Origin: Phyllostachys edulis
Lineage: Eukaryota > Streptophyta > Magnoliopsida > Poales > Poaceae
Direction: 5' to 3'
Length of the DNA stretch: 64,000 bases
Assembly (NCBI GenBank): GCA_036346405.1
Contig: CM070566.1
Span: 10,450,355 to 10,514,354 of the forward strand
Shown here piece by piece: positions 46,681 to 58,920 of the stretch. Below the pieces are notes generated by a model. The model was given only the letters and a program-made list of their open reading frames with translations. It did no database searches and had not been told where the DNA came from. Each line of letters begins with the position of its first letter. Position 1 is the stretch's first letter. The translations under genes were made by a program, and so were the position numbers.

Positions 46681-46877
46681 TGTTTAGAATAATACAAGAA
46701 CATAAAAATATAATAGTAGATTGAACACAGAGATGCGAGGAGACTTCTGACTTCTCTTTATTGCTTTTCTGTAAAACCGAAGTACAATGGTTGGGGTCCC
46801 CCTTTATATAGGCTACTGGATGGATGAGGAGTCCATAGTGGACCAGACCTGCCTAGCCTGGGTCCGGTTTCTTAACA
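46681..46877 (-). repeat. 3' LTR of the second Copia element
   Basis: The right end CTTAACA is followed by CTCCCCCTTGG, the reverse complement of a polypurine tract. The proposed left end TGTTTAG mirrors CTTAACA with one mismatch. TATATAAAGGGGG on the minus strand (about 46802-46790) is a good TATA box. With no second LTR in the window, the left border is approximate. Confidence 0.65.
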
Positions 46878-47169
46878 CTCCCCCTTGGGCACTCATCCGT
46901 CATGTTTATGTCTCGTCAAAACTCCATAAAAACCCAATGGGAAAAATTTATAGAAAGAGTACATGAAACACGTTCTACTGTGCTGCACAAATTGCCTCAT
47001 CAAAAACCTTAGCTGTGAAACTTCAGGAAAACTCGTCAAGGGAAAAAGAGTACAATCCACCTAATTTCATTTAATCTCCGGGATTTATTCTTTGGGTACT
47101 CGATCTTCGTAGTCAAGTTTTAATAACGAGTTCATGAAGATTCTCCCCTCTGAATTCTACACTTCTCTA

Positions 47170-48540
47170 AGTCTCATCATTCCAATTCCACGTATGCACC
47201 TTTCAAAGCTAGATGTTGGAAGTGATTTAGTGAATAAATCTGCAAGATTTTCACATGACTTAGTATGCAGCACTTTAATTTCGTCCATCTTTTGCAATTC
47301 ACGAGCATAGAAGAACTTGGGGGTTGATATGCTTTGTGAGAGGACTCTTCACATAACTCATCTGTATTGGTGCAACACAAGTTGTATTATCTTCATAGAT
47401 AATAGTGGGGATTTACGCGATATTCAATCCACACGACTGCTGTATGTGGTGAATCATCCGCTGAAGCTAAGAACATTCTCGCGAGGCCTCGTACAATGCT
47501 ATGATTTCTAAGTGGTTCGTCGAAGTTGATACAAGACTTTGCTTAGACGATTTTCATAAAATTGCAGTTCCACCACATAGGAATACATAGCATGTTTGCG
47601 ACTTGACCATATGCGGGTCCGACAGGTACCCGGTATTTGCATAGCCAATCATAGTTAGGTCTTAGTTCTTTCTGTAGAACAATCCAAGATCTTTGCTTCG
47701 TTGTAGGAATCGGAAGATGTCCTTTATTCCCTGCTAATGCCTTTTGGTTCTGCACTATACCTTACTAATATGTTCACAACAAATGCAATGTCCAGTCTAG
47801 TACAATTTGCTAAATACATGAGTGCTCCTACTGCGCTCAAGTATGGGAATTTCGGTCCCAAGACTTCCTCCCTCTCTTCTCTAGGTCTATACGGGTTCTT
47901 GTCTTCCTGCAAGGATCTCTCAACCATTGGCACTTTCAAAGGGTATATCTTTTCAAAACTGAGCATTTCTAACACTTTCTGAGTGTAGGTTGACTGGTGC
48001 ACTAAAATCCCTTCAGGGGCATACTCAAGCTGCAAGCCTAGGCAATATTTGGTTTTACCTAAATCTTTCGTTTTGAACTCCGACTCCAAGTAAGAGTTTG
48101 CTTTCTTAATATCTTTCAGGGTCCCGATGATATTCAGATCATCTACATATACCGAGATTATATAAAATCCATCGTGGGATCGTCGTATACATACACAGGG
48201 ACAATCTTCATTGTTCGTGTAGCCTTTCTTGCAGAGAAAGTCACTTAAGCGATTATACCACATTCTGCCTGATTGCTTAAGTACATATAGTGACTTTCTA
48301 AGTTGCACACTGTACAGATTTCTATTTGCTCTATCTTGGTTTGGGACAGGGATACCTTTAGGTACCTTCATATAAATGTCTAAATCCAAGTTTCTATAAA
48401 GGTATGCAGTTACCGCATCCATCAATTTCATTTTTAAATTCAGGTTTACTGTCATTGAGATTAAATATCTAAAGGTATTTCCACCCATGACCGGGTAATA
48501 GGTTTCTTCATAATCGACTCCTGGCCATTAAGTGAAACCT
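47170..48540 (-). pseudogene. Copia reverse transcriptase and RNase H of the second element
   Basis: The frame 47724-48488 (254 aa) has the reverse transcriptase core: LMDAVTAYLYRNLDLDIYM, RKSLYVLKQSGRMWYNRL, the active-site box SVYVDDLNIIG, and KTKYCLGLQLEYAPEGI. To the left, in shifting frames, DLGLFYRKN, SDPHMVKSQTCYVFLCGG and the RNase H end are visible. An in-frame stop separates it from the upstream linker part. Confidence 0.88.
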
Positions 48541-49603
48541 TGTTCAACAAGTCTTGCTTTATATATTACAACTTCATTGTTTTTATTTATCTTTTGAACA
48601 AATACACATTTATGTCCTACGGGGTGCACATGGGAAGACGTGTGGCTTACAGGCACAAACACCTCTATTTTATTCAGAGATAATAATTCTGCTTCTATTG
48701 CCTTCTTCCAATCTTCCCAATCTGATCTTTTCTTACATTCAGCGAGCGATTCAGGCTCTGGATCAAGATCGATGATTGTGGTAATTTTCTTTGCAAAATA
48801 AATATCGACATGGGCTGTTGTTCTATTCATATATTCTCCCGTGGTCACATAACTTATAGCTATTTCTTCATAAGGCTATTCTTCTAATGCTTATACTCGC
48901 TCACCGTTGCTTCTAATTGCGGGTGCAAGTCCCTTTAATTTTTCAACTCCAATGTGTGTGCACACATTCATGCTGATGTCTCCTTCCGTGGAGATGTTCA
49001 AATCCGGTATGCCTTTTACTGAAGGTTCCATACTAGTGCTAGGTCTCAACTGGCTCTCCTTCTGGTTCTAAGGAACTTCAGTGATCGGCTGTGTTAAGTC
49101 TTTCTTATCCTTTTTCGCTAGGCGTCCCCAGTTACTTGGGATTCGAGAGGCCGGAGTTCTCGTCCTTTTATTCTGAGGCTTCTGGACGGGATTAGGGATA
49201 CCTTCAATTTTCTTTGGTATTTCAACCCTCTCCGGTGCATTGCGTGTAGACACATGCGACTTGGTCACGCTTTTCAAATCACTAAAGTGGTCAGGCAGTT
49301 GGCTCACTAATGCTTGCAAATCAATTATCTTCTAGACTTCTTTATTTGCTTCACTAGTGTGTGGGTCATGTGCATAGATTCCCGTGGCTTGCCATGTTAT
49401 TTCTCGACATTTTTTATCAATGGGTTGATTTCCTCCCCCTATTGACGGGAAACTATCCTCATCAAATATGCTATTAGCGAAGTAGGCTGTATACATATCT
49501 CCAGTCATAGGGTCCAGATACCTGATTATGGATATTGTCTCATAACCAACGTATATCCCAGACTTTCGGAGAGGGCCCATTGTAGTTTGCTGCGGTGGTG
49601 GTA
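48528..49603 (-). pseudogene. Linker between integrase and reverse transcriptase of the second Copia element
   Basis: The frames 49332-49580 (MGPLRKSGIYVGYETISII, YLDPMTGDMYTAYFA), 49068-49319 and 48528-48848 (EWEDWKKAIEAELLSL-like and GHKCVFVQKINK) are the usual segments following the Copia integrase. They are separated by stops. Confidence 0.78.
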
Positions 49604-50877
49604 AGCTTTCTAGGGAAATGGTTGTTCAAGCTGCTTAATGAAGAAGGAGCCTATAATCGTTGCTCATAAGGAAATATTTGGATGAGAAGAGTCTTTCGCA
49701 GGCAGTTAATAAGCCTGGGACTTTGCTCATAAGGAAATATTTGGGTGAGAAGAGTCTTTCGCAGGCGGTTAATAAGCCTGAGATTTCACATTTTTGGACA
49801 GGTCTTATGAAAATTAATTATCAATTTTTACGCATCGGTTCATTCCAGGTTAAAAATGGAATGCAAACTCGGTTTTGGGAAGATATTTGGTTAGGAGATT
49901 CCCCACTGAAAGGACAATATCCACTCCTTTATAATGTCGTGAGAAAAAAGAATGATAGAGTGGCAAATATTCTGAGATCAACTCCCTTAAATATTTCTTT
50001 TAGAAGACCTATTATTGGGAATAAGTTACATGCTTGGAATGCGTTAATTTTGAGTATTACTAACGTACAATTAAGATCTCAAAAGGATGTTTTCAGATGG
50101 AAATTGAATAAGTCTGATATTTTTTCAATATAGTCTTTCTATGCGGCACTAATTGGTAATTATCAAACCCCCACGAGGAATTTTTTCTGACAAATTAAAA
50201 TTCCATTAAAAGTTAAAATATTTCTATGGTATCTCAAAAGAGGGGTTGTATTAGCTAAAAATAACTTGCTTAAAAGAAATTGGCACGGAAGTAAAAAGTG
50301 TTGTTTCTGTATTAAAGAGGAAACAATTCAACACCTTTTTATTGATTGCCCCTTCGCATGTCTTGCATGGTGGGTCGTTCAATGTGCATTTAATTTATTT
50401 CTCCCTACAAACATAGCAAATATGTTTGGGAATTGGTTAACCGGCATACCAAAAAAGTTAAAGTCACAACTCCTGGTGGGAGCTAGTGTCTTATGTTGGT
50501 CTATTTGGTTATGTCGGAATGATGTTGTATTTGACAAAAAGATTGTCACTAACCCATTGCAGGTAATCTTATTGAGTGAGTACTGGCTGAGTGCTTGGGC
50601 AAATCTGCAAAAAGCGGATCAGAAGGAGTACATGTTGGCCAGAAGCCAAAGATTGGAGTTAGTGGTGAAGCAAAATTTCACTTTCCAAGGGTGGCGGCTT
50701 AGTCACAGGATTTGCAATGATTGAGATTACTTTCCAGTCATCTTTTGGTTGTAAGGCTGCAAGCCTCTTTTAACAGTTATAAATATTTTGTTTCTTTAAA
50801 TTCGTTAATAAAGTGGGCTGTGTGCATCATCGGTGCAGAGGCCGGGGGAGATCTTTCTCTTCCATTATCTAAAAAAA
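49604..50877 (+). mobile_element. 5'-truncated LINE inserted in the Copia integrase region
   Basis: On the plus strand, opposite to the host Copia, frames at 49660-50133 and 50266-50724 encode the end of a plant L1-type ORF2. FWEDIWLGDSPLKGQYP and VFRWKLNKSDIFSI lead to the zinc-binding region CCFCIKEETIQHLFIDC (50302-50352), the zf-RVT type. In-frame stops near 50131 and 50187 disable it. The insert ends in a short A-run (50871-50877) and Copia sequence resumes at once. Only GGTA (49600-49603 and 50878-50881) can be read as target duplication or micro-homology. Confidence 0.85.
49660..49785 (+). repeat. 63-bp tandem duplication inside the LINE
   Basis: Two consecutive 63-base units beginning TTGCTCATAAGGAAATATTT (49660 and 49723) differ at only a few bases. 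Being 21 codons long, it keeps the frame. Confidence 0.9.
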
Positions 50878-51375
50878 GGTACATAAACCATGTAATCAAA
50901 CCTGCGGAGATGAGAGATTTTCGGTGCTGACCCTTACGGTAGTTGCATAGGTGAATGTATGTTATATGCCGACGGTCTAAAATTGATGAGAGTTGCTGTG
51001 TGCAGGACTGCGTGTCCCCAACATGTAGTTGGTAAATTACAATTATGCAAAAGCGGTCAGGAAATAAATTTAATTCTTTTAATTAATACCTCTACTAGTC
51101 CATTCTGGGTGTGGACATATGGTATAGAATGCTCAACGGTAACTCCCATTGCCATGCAATAATCATCAAAAGCCTTTGAAGTAAATTCTCCGGCGTTGTC
51201 CATTCTGATGGACTTCACATGAGGATCAGAGAAATTATTCTTAATTTTAATTATATGCGAGATCAGCTTTGCAAAAGCATGGTTTCTTGTAGACAATAAG
51301 CATACATGCGACCATTTCGAGGAAGCATCGATGAGTACCATAAAATACCTAAATGGCCTTGACAAGGGCTGTATA
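50878..51375 (-). pseudogene. Copia integrase core (middle part) of the second element
   Basis: The frame 51057-51365 reads PFRYFMVLIDASSKWSHV, SIRMDNAGEFTSKAF and HTQNGLVEVLIKRIK, the integrase core with catalytic Asp and Glu context. It continues in decayed form to 50878 (NLPTTCWGHAVLHTA). Its N-terminal part is found at 62655, across the CACTA insertion. Confidence 0.88.
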
Positions 51376-51403
51376 CACTACTACAAAAAGGCTAATACTA
51401 GAC

Positions 51404-51745
51404 ACCTCATCACAGACGGTTGACCAAAACCTTCTGTATTACATGTAAGCACAAGCGGGTTTAGTTTAGATACCGTCTGTGTTACTAGCTGCGCTTAAAA
51501 CCATCTGTGAAGAGGTAATATCACAGACAGTTCATGATGAAAACCGTCTGTGAAGTATCACAGACGGTTCTGAACAAGAACTATTTGTGATATTTCTACA
51601 TATCACAGACGGTTTTCAACAAAAAAACCGTTTGTGATACTTCACAGACGGTTCTTACAAATAACAGTCTGTGATATTGCTACATATCACAGACGGTTTT
51701 TTTAAACTGTCTGTGATAATAAACTCATTATAGACGGTTCGTCAT
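51404..51745 (+). repeat. Left subterminal repeat cluster of the CACTA element
   Basis: About a dozen copies of TCACAGACGGTT or its reverse complement in direct and inverted order; many neighbouring pairs form hairpins. These are the expected TNP1/TnpA-type binding sites of CACTA ends. Confidence 0.88.
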
Positions 51746-52639
51746 TTTGCTCACTTACTGATCATCCGAGGCAGTGTAGCTCCTCAACAGAGTCTTCTTC
51801 TCCATCTCTGGCGCTACGGTAGCCGCGGAAGATCTCCAAGCCCGGTGAGTCCCTCGCCACTCTATGCCCGGTTTGAGTATCGCTTTACCTCACTGAGCTC
51901 GCTCGTGTGGTCCATTTAAGCTATTATCGCCCACGCCAAGCTGTCACCGTGGGCCTCTCTGTCACCGCCGCAGCCATCGATTTTAGCTATTCTCCGGTGA
52001 GTCGTCGACCCTTCCAAGGTCGATTTCCCCACCTATATATCCCCCTAAAGTTGTGCATGTGCTTCGTTTCAGTTTATTTCCACCGAGAAGACCTGTCTCC
52101 GAGGAGCTTGCCACCGTCGCCTCTGTTCACCGACGACCAGCCGCCTTGGACCTTCCTCGACTTCATTGACACCTTCCTCGTGATCAAGGTGAGCTACTAG
52201 AGCATAAGCATCCTTTAATTTGAGTAGTTTCAGGCGTTTACACCGAAATCGCTAGTGAAGCCCATAGCGCCACTACGGGACATCACCGTCGGCTTGCCTC
52301 AGGCAACCTTAGGGCCCCGAGCCACGACTATTAGCAATGCGATGGCATCTTGAGCCCAATTTGATCATCAAATCCTACTGTTTTTAATCATTTGGTTAAT
52401 AAACTAATGAGTCTATGACATGTGGGACCGCCATAGATTTTATAAATAAAATCATGAAATAAAAACTGAGTCACTGACAAATAAGGCCCACATGTAAGGT
52501 AATAAAATCCAAAAAAATGTAAAAATGAGAAAAGCTACCATTAGTTCAGAGAAAAATACGCTTTCTCTGTTGGAAAGCGTAAGCCTCAGAAAATACGCTT
52601 TCGAAGTCATCCTTTTATTTATTTCTAGGGTTTTCAATA

Positions 52640-53791
52640 CGAACTGTGTGATGGACCGAAGTTGGATGTACGCTAAGAGCCATGTGAGTGAAGAGTACAT
52701 TAATGGCGTGTTTGCTTTTATAAGAGTTGCTGATGAGGATACGTTGAATAAGGGGGCGGAATATATGTATTGTCTATGCATTGACTGCGAGAATCTGAAT
52801 ATGTTTAAGAACCAAGCGCAGATCCAAGCACACTTGATTCGAAGGGTTTCAAAAAGGGGTGTACACATTGGACCAGTCCCAGTGAAGAGCAGATTATACA
52901 GGAAGTTAGTAATAACGACATCGCTGACGAAGTCAATGATATGTCGTCATATGATGTCGATTGTGGTTCCGATTCGGATAGGCTGCACGATGACAATCTG
53001 GATCAGATGCTTCGCGATGCAGAAGTGAACTATAGTGCGAGAGAGTTTGGTAAATTCGAGGGCTTGATGGAGGGCTCGGAGAAGCCTTTGTTCCCGAGCT
53101 GCAAGCCGGAATACACGAGGCTGTCATCCGTGCTTAAACTGTTGAAATTGAAGGCAAGCAACGGTTGATCCGACAAGAGTTTCACAGTGTTGTTAGGTCT
53201 CTTAGCGGACATGGTTCTGGATGGAAACGAGTTGCCCAAAACCACCTCCAGAGCTAAGAATGTTCTTTGTCCATTTTGAATGGAAGTAGAAAAATACATG
53301 CATATGCAAACGACTGTATCCTCTACCGAAAAGAGTACACAAGTATGCATGTATGTCTAGTGTGAAACGCATCCTGATACAAGCGTAAGAATCAATCAGA
53401 TGATGGCGAGGGAATCGAGGTGAAGAAAGGACCTCCTGCTAAGGTGGTATGGTATCTTCCTGTAATTGGCTGTTTGAAGCGGATTTTTGCGAACCCAACG
53501 GAGGCAAAACTGCTACGTTGGCACTCAGAGGAGCGTAAGCAGGATGGAAAGCTAGACACCCTGCTGATTCCACCCAGTGGAGAAACATCGATAGGAGGTT
53601 TGTAGACTTCAGTGTGGAACTGAGGAATATAAGGTTTGGATTGAGTATAGATGTCATTAATCCTTTCGGTAACATGAACAGCCGACATAGCACTTGGCCC
53701 ATGACTCTCTATATCTACAACCTTCCTCCTTGGTTGTGTATGAAGCAGAAGTATATTTTCTGGTCGATACTTATCCAAGGGCCGAAGCAAC
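52640..53791 (+). pseudogene. TNP2-like transposase, N-terminal part
   Basis: The frame starting near 52650 reads MDRSWMYAKSHVSEEYING, then CLCIDCENLNMFKN, the N-terminal zinc-type domain of plant TNP2 transposases. A frame change near 52850 leads to SSYDVDCGSDSDRLHDDNL and LFPSCKPEYTRLSSVLKLLKL (52941-53168). Beyond 53170 the homology continues in several frames with many stops, until the inner CACTA element interrupts it at 53795. Confidence 0.85.
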
Positions 53792-53794
53792 CTA

Positions 53795-55408
53795 CACTAC
53801 TACAAAAAGGCTAATACTGGACGCCTCATCACAGACGGTTTATCAAAATCGTCTGTATTAAATACAATCACAGACGATTTTGGTTTAGCGACCATCTGTG
53901 TTACTGGCTGCGCTAAAAACCGTCTGTGAAGAAGTAATATCACAGGCGGTTCGTATTGAAAACTGTATGTGAAGTATCATAGACGGTTCTGAACAAGAAC
54001 CGTCTGTGATATTACTAAATATCACAGACGGTTCTTGTTCAGTATCGTTTGTGATACTTCACAGACGGTTTTCAACACGAACCGTCTGTGACTTACCATT
54101 CTCATCACAGACGGTTTGTATTAAAAATCGTCTGTGATAAGTATTTCTGATTTTACCATGGCTTGAAATCACAGTAAGGAAAATTCCAAGTCACAGACGG
54201 TTTTTAATACAAACAGTCTGTGATGAGATACTTATCACATGCGGTTCATATTAAGAACCGTCTGTGATGAGATATTTATCACAGATGGTTCGTGATACGA
54301 ACCGTTTGTGATATGTCGTCACAGACGGTTTTTGTATGAAACCGTCTGTGATTCTCAGCGCGGGATTTCAAAAATTTTTGAACGCGTGTGCGGGAGGCAA
54401 AATATTTTGCCGCTATCCTTATATATTATAGCCACCCCAGCTTTGTCTTCCATCAATCTCTCCATCTCCCCTCCCCACGCCGAGCTCTGGCGACCACCCT
54501 AGATTCCTCGTCGCGGTTCGGCGAGGAGACACAGCCAACAACGACAAGGAGGAGGGATACGGAGGAGCTCTTTATCTGCTGCAGGAGGTAGACTACCAGA
54601 AGGTACGTGTACATCCCCAAAACATACATAATTTGTTGGTTGTTTGTTGTAAAAAAATTATCTTAATTTTGTGTTACCTAAGGTCAGAGCGCCGCCGAAG
54701 GTTTTCATTCATCTCTCCTTGCCGATGAGCTTGAGTCGAACTCGGACGACATGCAAGAGCAGCTTGTGATATGCTGGTGAGGTACAGAGAGAAGCAGTAT
54801 TGAACCAATGCAGGAAGCCGGTGATTTCTTCAGGAGCTTAGAGGCACAGATGGTTTCTAGCTAGTTTAACTTTGTAACTTTATTTTTTTCCCCATTCGGA
54901 GGGGACGTTGTGAAACCTTTTGGTTTCCCTTTCCTATAATGTATTTTCCATCAGAATTTTAATTGGATTTTAGTTGTCTTGCTAGAGGTTGCATATGGAA
55001 ACTACTATCCAGCAATTCATTGGTTTGGCTTAAAATCCAATTTTTTTGCAATAGAAAAAACTATCGCAAAGTTAGTTATCACAGACAGTTCTTGTTCAGA
55101 ACCGTCTGTGAAAATAGACTATCACAACAAGAACCGTCTATGAAAATAGACTATCACAGATAGTTCTGAACAAGAATTGTCTGTGATAGTCTATTATCAC
55201 AGACGGTTATTAACAAGAACCATCTGTGATAATTGATTATCGTAGACGGTTATTAACAATAACCGTCTGTGATAGCTTTTTTCACAGACGGTTCAAAAAC
55301 CGTATGTGATGACTCATGTCATCACTGACCTCTAAAGTCAGACGGTTCAAAAAAACCGTCTGTGATAACGATTTTGAACCGTCTGTAATGACCTTTTCTG
55401 TAGTAGTG
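53795..55408 (+). mobile_element. Non-autonomous CACTA element nested in the first one
   Basis: The 1614 bp element shares the terminus CACTACTACAAAAAGG and ends TTTTCTGTAGTAGTG. It has the 3-bp duplication CTA (53792-53794, 55409-55411). Dense TCACAGACGGTT arrays lie at 53828-54350 and 55078-55390. Between them is a small unit with a TATA-like TATATATTATA at about 54420, a leader, and a donor-like GGTACGTGT (54601). It carries no long frame, so it depends on transposase from elsewhere. It interrupts the host transposase sequence between 53791 and 55412. Confidence 0.92.
54415..54900 (+). other. Remnant transcription unit within the nested CACTA element
   Basis: A TATA-like stretch, a pyrimidine-rich leader, a possible intron (donor at about 54603, acceptor near 54682) and a short acidic frame (ADELESNSDDMQEQL, about 54720-54780) remain. 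I take them for the end pieces of a deleted transposase gene. Confidence 0.4.
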
Positions 55409-55411
55409 CTA

Positions 55412-57000
55412 GGAATGATATTGATGTGTACCTAGCACCATTGATAGAAGATCTAAAAATACTATAGATTGAAGGGGTACAGGTATGGGATGCGTACAAA
55501 CGAGAGAACTTTACTTTACGCTCCTTATTGTTCTGCACCATAAATGATTATCTTGTCCTTGCTAACCTGTCGGGCCAAAGTACAAAAGGAGCCGAATCAT
55601 GTAGTCACTGCTTAGATGATACCGAGAGTGTGTGGCTGAAGCACTCGTGTAAAACCATGTACACACGTCACCGTAGGTTCCTTCAGAGGGCTCACCCATA
55701 CCGTGGGATGAAGAAACAATTCGACCGAGAGTGTGTGGCTGAAGCACTCGTGTAAAACCATGTACACACATCACCGTAGGTTCCTTCAGAGGGCTCACCC
55801 ATACCGTGGAATGAAGAAACAATTCGACGGAGAGAAGGATGATATGTCAGCTCCAATGCATTTAAGCGGAAAAGAGGTCTATGATATGGTTAAGGATTTA
55901 GATGTTGTGCTCAGAAAAGGACGTAAATCGAGGACCCGTGAGAAAAACATCTGGAAGAAGAGATCAATATTTTGAGACTTACCTTATCGGGAGCACCTAG
56001 ACGTTCGCCACTGTATCGACCTCATGCACATAAAGAAGAATGTATGTGACAGCTTGATTGGTCTCTTACTGAACATTCATGACAAAACAAAGGATGGTAT
56101 CAACACACTGCTTGACTTGGTTGATATGGACATCAGACCTGAGTTAACACCGACAAAGACCTATAAAGGACAAATGTACCTTCCACTGCTTGTTACACTA
56201 TATCCAAGGCCGAGAGAACTAAACTATGCCAGTGTTTACATGGTGTGAAAGTTCCGTCCAGTTACTCCGCCAATATGAAGAAACTTGTTTCGATGGAAGA
56301 TTTAAAGTTAATTGGCATGAAGTCTCATGATTGTCATGTGCTAATGACACAGATGCCCCCTATTGCAATTAGAAGTATTTTGCCGATCAAGGTCTGAGAG
56401 ACAATTATAAGGCTGTGTTATTTCTTTAACACAATTGCTCAGAAGGTCATCGATCCCGAAGGACTAGATGCTCTGTAGGACGAGGTGGTGATGACTCTAT
56501 GTCATCTTGAGATGTATTTCCCTCCATCGTTTTTCGATATCATGGTCCATCTCATTGTTCACATTGTGAGGGAGATAAAGATGTGCGGGTCTATGTTCCT
56601 ACATAGCATGTACCTATTCGTGAGGTTCATAGGAATTCTCAAGTCCTATATACGGAATCGATCTTGGTCGGAGGGCATTATCGTTGATGGTTATGCAACC
56701 GAAGAGGTCATTGAGTTCAGCGTTGATTACATGGCTCAGGTCGAACTGATAGGTGTGCCTCGATCTTGCTATAAGGGGAGGCTCGAGGGTATCGGGACCA
56801 TCGGAAGGAAAGTAATCACTCCAGATATGGATGCATATGCTCAATCCCATTTCACAGTCTTGCAACAAATGACTGAAGTATCCCCGTATATCAACCAGCA
56901 TAAGGACGTGCTTCGGCAACAGAATCCGAAGCGGTCAGATGTTTGGATCACGAGACAGAACAACAGTTGGTTCAACCAATGGTTGAAGGAGTGACTCGCT
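55412..57000 (+). pseudogene. TNP2-like transposase, middle part (Transposase_21 and DUF4218-like)
   Basis: The frame resumes after the inner element with RNDIDVYLAPLIEDLKIL and LLFCTINDYLVLANLSGQS (Transposase_21-like). A 103-bp tandem duplication at 55621-55826 then shifts the frame. Positions 56024-56248 contain LMHIKKNVCDSLIG-like and LLNIHDKTKDG. The frame 56485-56994 (169 aa) carries the DUF4218-like part: HLEMYFPPSFFDIMVHL, FVRFIGILKSYIRNRSW, EEVIEFSVDYM. Numerous stops (for example 56397 and 56477) make it non-functional. Confidence 0.85.
55621..55826 (+). repeat. 103-bp tandem duplication in the transposase remnant
   Basis: ACCGAGAGTGTGTGGCTGAA begins both units (55621 and 55724), which are nearly identical. 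As 103 is not a multiple of three, the second copy is out of frame. Confidence 0.9.
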
Positions 57001-57425
57001 AGGAGCTCGTCAAGTGATATGCTGACATGGTTGGAAAAAGGGCCAACATCTACAGTTGTGACATGGCAAGGATACGATATAAATGGGTACCCATTCTATA
57101 CGCAGGCTCAGGATATAAAGAGCACTAACTAGAACAGCGGTGTTCGCATAGATGTGTTCAGTACCGATGGGCTGAGGAGCTCCTACTACGGGCTCATAGA
57201 GGAGATATGAGAGCTCGACTACGTGCTTTTCAAGATCCCCTTGTTTCGGTGTCGTTGGGTCCATCTCCCACAGGTGAAGATCAATAAGTACGGCGTCACT
57301 ACCGTGGATCTCGAATGTGTCAGATGCAAAGACGAACCATTTGTACTTTCGAAAACGACATAAGGGTCAAGGAAGAACAACGTGGCGAAACTAGCTACAT
57401 ACGCGTCGATCATCATAAAGGGCTA
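57001..57425 (+). pseudogene. TNP2-like transposase, C-terminal DUF4216-like part
   Basis: Decayed frames read INGYPFYTQAQDIKSTN, NSGVRIDVFSTDG, YYGLIEEI, ELDYVLFKIPLFRCRWVHL, the DUF4216 pattern found at the end of plant TNP2 transposases. Internal stops occur (for example 57129 and 57208). Confidence 0.75.
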
Positions 57426-57870
57426 ATTTTTAAAGATTAAACAATATATGTATATGTGTTCTGAATGGTTAATTTTAGTTCATTTGAGTTAATTGATTTG
57501 TACTGTGAAATGGATGTGCTTGTTTCTTAAATGAATGTGAATTGGATGTATAGATGTACTTGTTGTGTTTCTACTTGTTTCAGAGGGCATGGCTAGCATT
57601 TCCTGAGGCTAGTCAATAAACAAAACTAGATTTACCAATACAAAAGAATATCACAACCGGTTTCATCTACAAATTGTCTGTGATAATATATCACAGACGG
57701 TTATTTATTGGAACCGTCTGTGATACATAACTATCACAGATGGTTATTTATTGGAACCGTCTGTGATATAGAATCTATCACAGACAGTTATTTGTTGGAA
57801 CCGCCTGTGATATTATCTATCATAGACAGTTCTACTTTATAACCGTCTATGATGTTCAACTCTATTTACA
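57426..57870 (+). repeat. Internal copy of the 3' subterminal region of the CACTA element
   Basis: The block 57440-57660 matches 62165-62360 near the right end: GGTTAATT, GAGTTAATTGATTTGT, GAAATGGATGTGCTT, ACTTGTTGTGTTTC and CTTGTTTCAGAGGGC, then TACAAAAGAATATCACA. It is followed by eight or so TCACAGACGGTT-type repeats (57645-57860). So the element holds its 3' region twice. Confidence 0.8.
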
Positions 57871-58920
57871 TTCGGACTCTAGGTTTGCCCACTTCCCCCA
57901 CTCAAACGATTAAGTTTCTCAACTAACCCTCCTCCCCCGAGCTCATCGCCGTCGTCCTCGACGCTGCCGCCTCCTCGAGCCCGGTGCGACTCCTTCCCCG
58001 AGCCTGCCGCCTCCTCCCCGAGCATGAGCACACGTCGCCTCCTCCTCCCCGAGCCCGCCTCCTCCCTGAGCCCACCTCCTCCCTGACCCCAAGCACGCAT
58101 CGCCTCCTCCTCCCCCGAGCCCGGCGCACCTCCCCTTCGACGACGCCCTGCTGCTCCAGTGCTCCCTGCTCGTCCTTCTCCTCGACGCCCAAAGGTAACC
58201 GATGCAATGTGGTGGGCTTGATACTACTACTAGAATATAATGCAATGTAGGGTGTGGTGGCTTGAGATAAATACTTTGTGATGATAATAGTCTTATGCTA
58301 AAATTGTTTTGATAATCGGGTTTGAACTTGAGCTCTAATTGGAATGCTTACTACTGTTGATTGATCTTTGACATTTAGTCTGTTACATTCGGTTGGTTAA
58401 TTAGTTGAACCTCCAGGCCAAAAGTATAATTATCTGATGTCTTTTGTTTAAAGATCATGTCGGCAGATAAGTAAAGCACTATTTTAGAGCTCAAAGTTTG
58501 AATTAATATTGTCGAATTGAATTAATGAAGAGTATAGACTAAAGTAGCGAGAAGGCCAAGATTAAATCTTGTGCAACTCTACATTTGAGAGCAATATTAA
58601 AATGTTAAATATTAGCTTTGTATTGATCTGATTTGTTCACATGATGTCAATTATGTCATTATATTGGTCTTAATTTATTCATGCGTGTCAAAACTTCTAT
58701 TTCTTGTGAAGATGTCTTCTGCTCATTCTTTGCCGTCGTCGCCTTATGCGTCGTCCTTTGGAATATCTAAGCGCGATAGAAGAAGAGGAATATCGAAAAG
58801 GCCCGTGGGCTGATTTACCATCACGGAGGTGGATGCGTCTGGGACCCCTCTCAATCCTCCCTGAGCAGCGTCCGCATTCTTGAAAACGGTCGGAATAGTT
58901 GCACGAGAACGAGTCAAGAT

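Noticed and set aside
51404..51745. CRISPR-like array
   Set aside because: The repeats are short, in both orientations, irregularly spaced, and lie in a CACTA terminus of a plant genome.
57879..58250. Frames in a GC-rich block with repeated CTCCTCCCCGAGCC
   Set aside because: Short-period leader-like sequence of the second CACTA unit; no protein signal.
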